Positions 62,500 to 64,000 of a DNA stretch of 64,000 bases are shown in pieces. The number at the start of each line of letters is the position of its first letter. The first letter of the stretch is position 1. The notes below the pieces were generated by a model. The model was not told the DNA's origin, searched no databases, and was given only the letters and a program-made list of their open reading frames with translations. The translations under genes were made by a program, and so were the position numbers. The stretch spans positions 643,501-707,500 of the forward strand of contig JAODUP010000162.1 in the NCBI GenBank assembly GCA_025642065.1, written 5' to 3'. The stretch comes from Paralvinella palmiformis (lineage: Eukaryota > Annelida > Polychaeta > Terebellida > Alvinellidae).

Positions 62500-64000
62500 C
62501 TCAAAGTATGCACAAATACATAAAAACAGTATATTCATTTTTTTAAAGCTAGGTTTATCATGAATATATTAAATCCATATATTTCAACACACATATTTTC
62601 CAAAATATAATGAAATATATTATTGTGGCAGAAAATAAATTGACAAAAATCTATGTTTAAACTTTAATGAAACAGAATAAATGTATCCCTCTATTTGGTG
62701 ACATGTATCTGTTATGCACACAAATAATTAATACCTTGATGACTCGCACCACCTGCAGGTAGTCTAGGCTCACTATTGATAGGAACAATTATATTTTGTG
62801 CCTTTAATGAAATAATCTGTATTTATATTAGATATATCATAGTGATGTTATGACATATGGTCCACAAACTGGCCCCAAAGTAGCCATCATACTTGTAGCA
62901 GAATCATAAAATGGTATTTACTTAGTGAATGCAAACCACCCACAATAATTGGTTGAAATGTATTTAACAAAATGCTGATATTTGTAATAAGTAATTTTTT
63001 TAATTAAAATTTCCAAGTTATAGCATTTATACAGTATACCTATCAAATCAATCATACTGATAGGGGTTACTGACAATCCAATATCAGTAGAACTGGTTTA
63101 AATGAAAGTAAAGAAACACATATAAGGGCAAGGAATTGAGTTGTGTAGCCAAATCTGAGAACTTCAGATATGTTTAATGTGTCAGACAGCTAGTATTAAA
63201 TCTCTTGCAGTGATTGTAAATTACAAGTGTCATATCAGTTATATATGTGGAGATTATTAGGTATATGGATATATTTTAGAGGAAAATGCCAAAATGTACA
63301 AAGTACCTTTGCGAAGCTGGATGCCAATATATCAGTCTGGACCTGTGTGTGGAAATAAGACACATAATATACAAATAAACAGTAATGTTAGGAAAATGTT
63401 ATAATTTCTTCAATTATTCACAATGCTTGAAAATATAAAAAAGGACACTATTTGAAACACAGTACAATTATTAAAGAAAATAAATAATAAGATGATCAAG
63501 TACCTTGAAACTAGTGTACTTGTTATCTGTGTGCTGGTGATAGATAAATGACTACCTGTGACTGCCTAAACGGTTCAATTTATTTGCATTTATCATAGAC
63601 AGTTTTGTATTTTAATTTGTTTTGTTCAATTTTTTAAAACAAAGCTGCGAGTACCAGCAATAATTAGCAGTTTCAGCACGATTATCTGGTTTCGCAATTA
63701 GTTTTATGTATAAATATTGCTGCTATTTTTGGATGTGAAATCAGTTCTACATACACATATCTCTACCACTAGTTCAATGTTCTTGATAATTTCAACATGC
63801 CAGGTCAAAAAGAAAAGGCCATTTTCCTGAAAAAAAACCATCCTTTCAAAACTTTAACTTCTGCCTTGTCTTATATTCAAGTTAAGCAGTTTCCAGCGAT
63901 ATTGACTGATATACTGGCCTCATCTTAATACGATATTAAATTATACACAAGTATATAAGTTACATATCATTAAGATTGTTAGACATGTTCATATGGCCAT
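62500..64000. other. AT-rich right end, no supported gene
   Basis: Very AT-rich. On the - strand there are three exon-like pieces: 62777-62740 (SLDYLQVVRVIK then GT), 63342-63307 (VQTDILASSFAK then GT) and from 63828 (after a TTTTTTTTCAG). They are short and do not join in one frame, so no gene is called. Confidence 0.3.

Overview
This is a stretch of an animal nuclear genome, most likely a mollusc (probably a gastropod). That taxon is an inference from the genes and the repeats: spliced metazoan genes with GT-AG introns, many tRNA-derived SINEs, and arrays of GAGT and TA/CA/GA repeats. I see no bacterial, viral or organellar genes.

Most of the window (about 574-52345, + strand, with its promoter and 5' UTR in the first 573 bases) is one gene. 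It encodes a mixed-lineage kinase (MLK; MAP3K9/10/11/21 group, the slipper orthologue). Eight coding exons join in frame into a predicted 1102-residue protein: SH3, kinase, leucine zipper, basic linker, CRIB, and a long Ser/Thr/Pro-rich tail whose extreme C-terminus is conserved. Exon 1 (574-1399) carries the SH3 domain and the N-terminal half of the kinase. A 32 kb intron separates it from the DFG exon (33680-33860). The other exons lie at 34113-34261, 43407-43582, 48631-48880, 49413-49547, 50156-50332 and 50931-52345.

On the - strand, 57.5-61.0 kb holds a small three-exon gene for PET117, a mitochondrial inner-membrane assembly factor of cytochrome c oxidase. The two genes are convergent. 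Upstream of PET117 is a promoter-like region with CCAAT, E-box and CRE-like motifs. A possible short divergent transcript starts there (61.3-61.65 kb).

Intron 1 and intron 3 are repeat-rich. One tRNA-derived SINE family, with a conserved 3' domain and an ATC-type tail, has about 17 copies in the window in both orientations. Other tRNA-like elements, some ending in CTCA/GAGT tracts, also occur. There are many long TA, CA, GA and GAGT microsatellites, poly-G/C runs, a 35-bp minisatellite in intron 7 and a degenerate 27/38-bp repeat at 62.3 kb. Long open frames in the introns mostly look like chance or repeat readings.

I did not find a convincing new multi-gene system. The best leads are the TISU-like upstream ORF of the MLK gene, the 3' end choice of PET117, the SINE families, and a few exon-like pieces at the right end.
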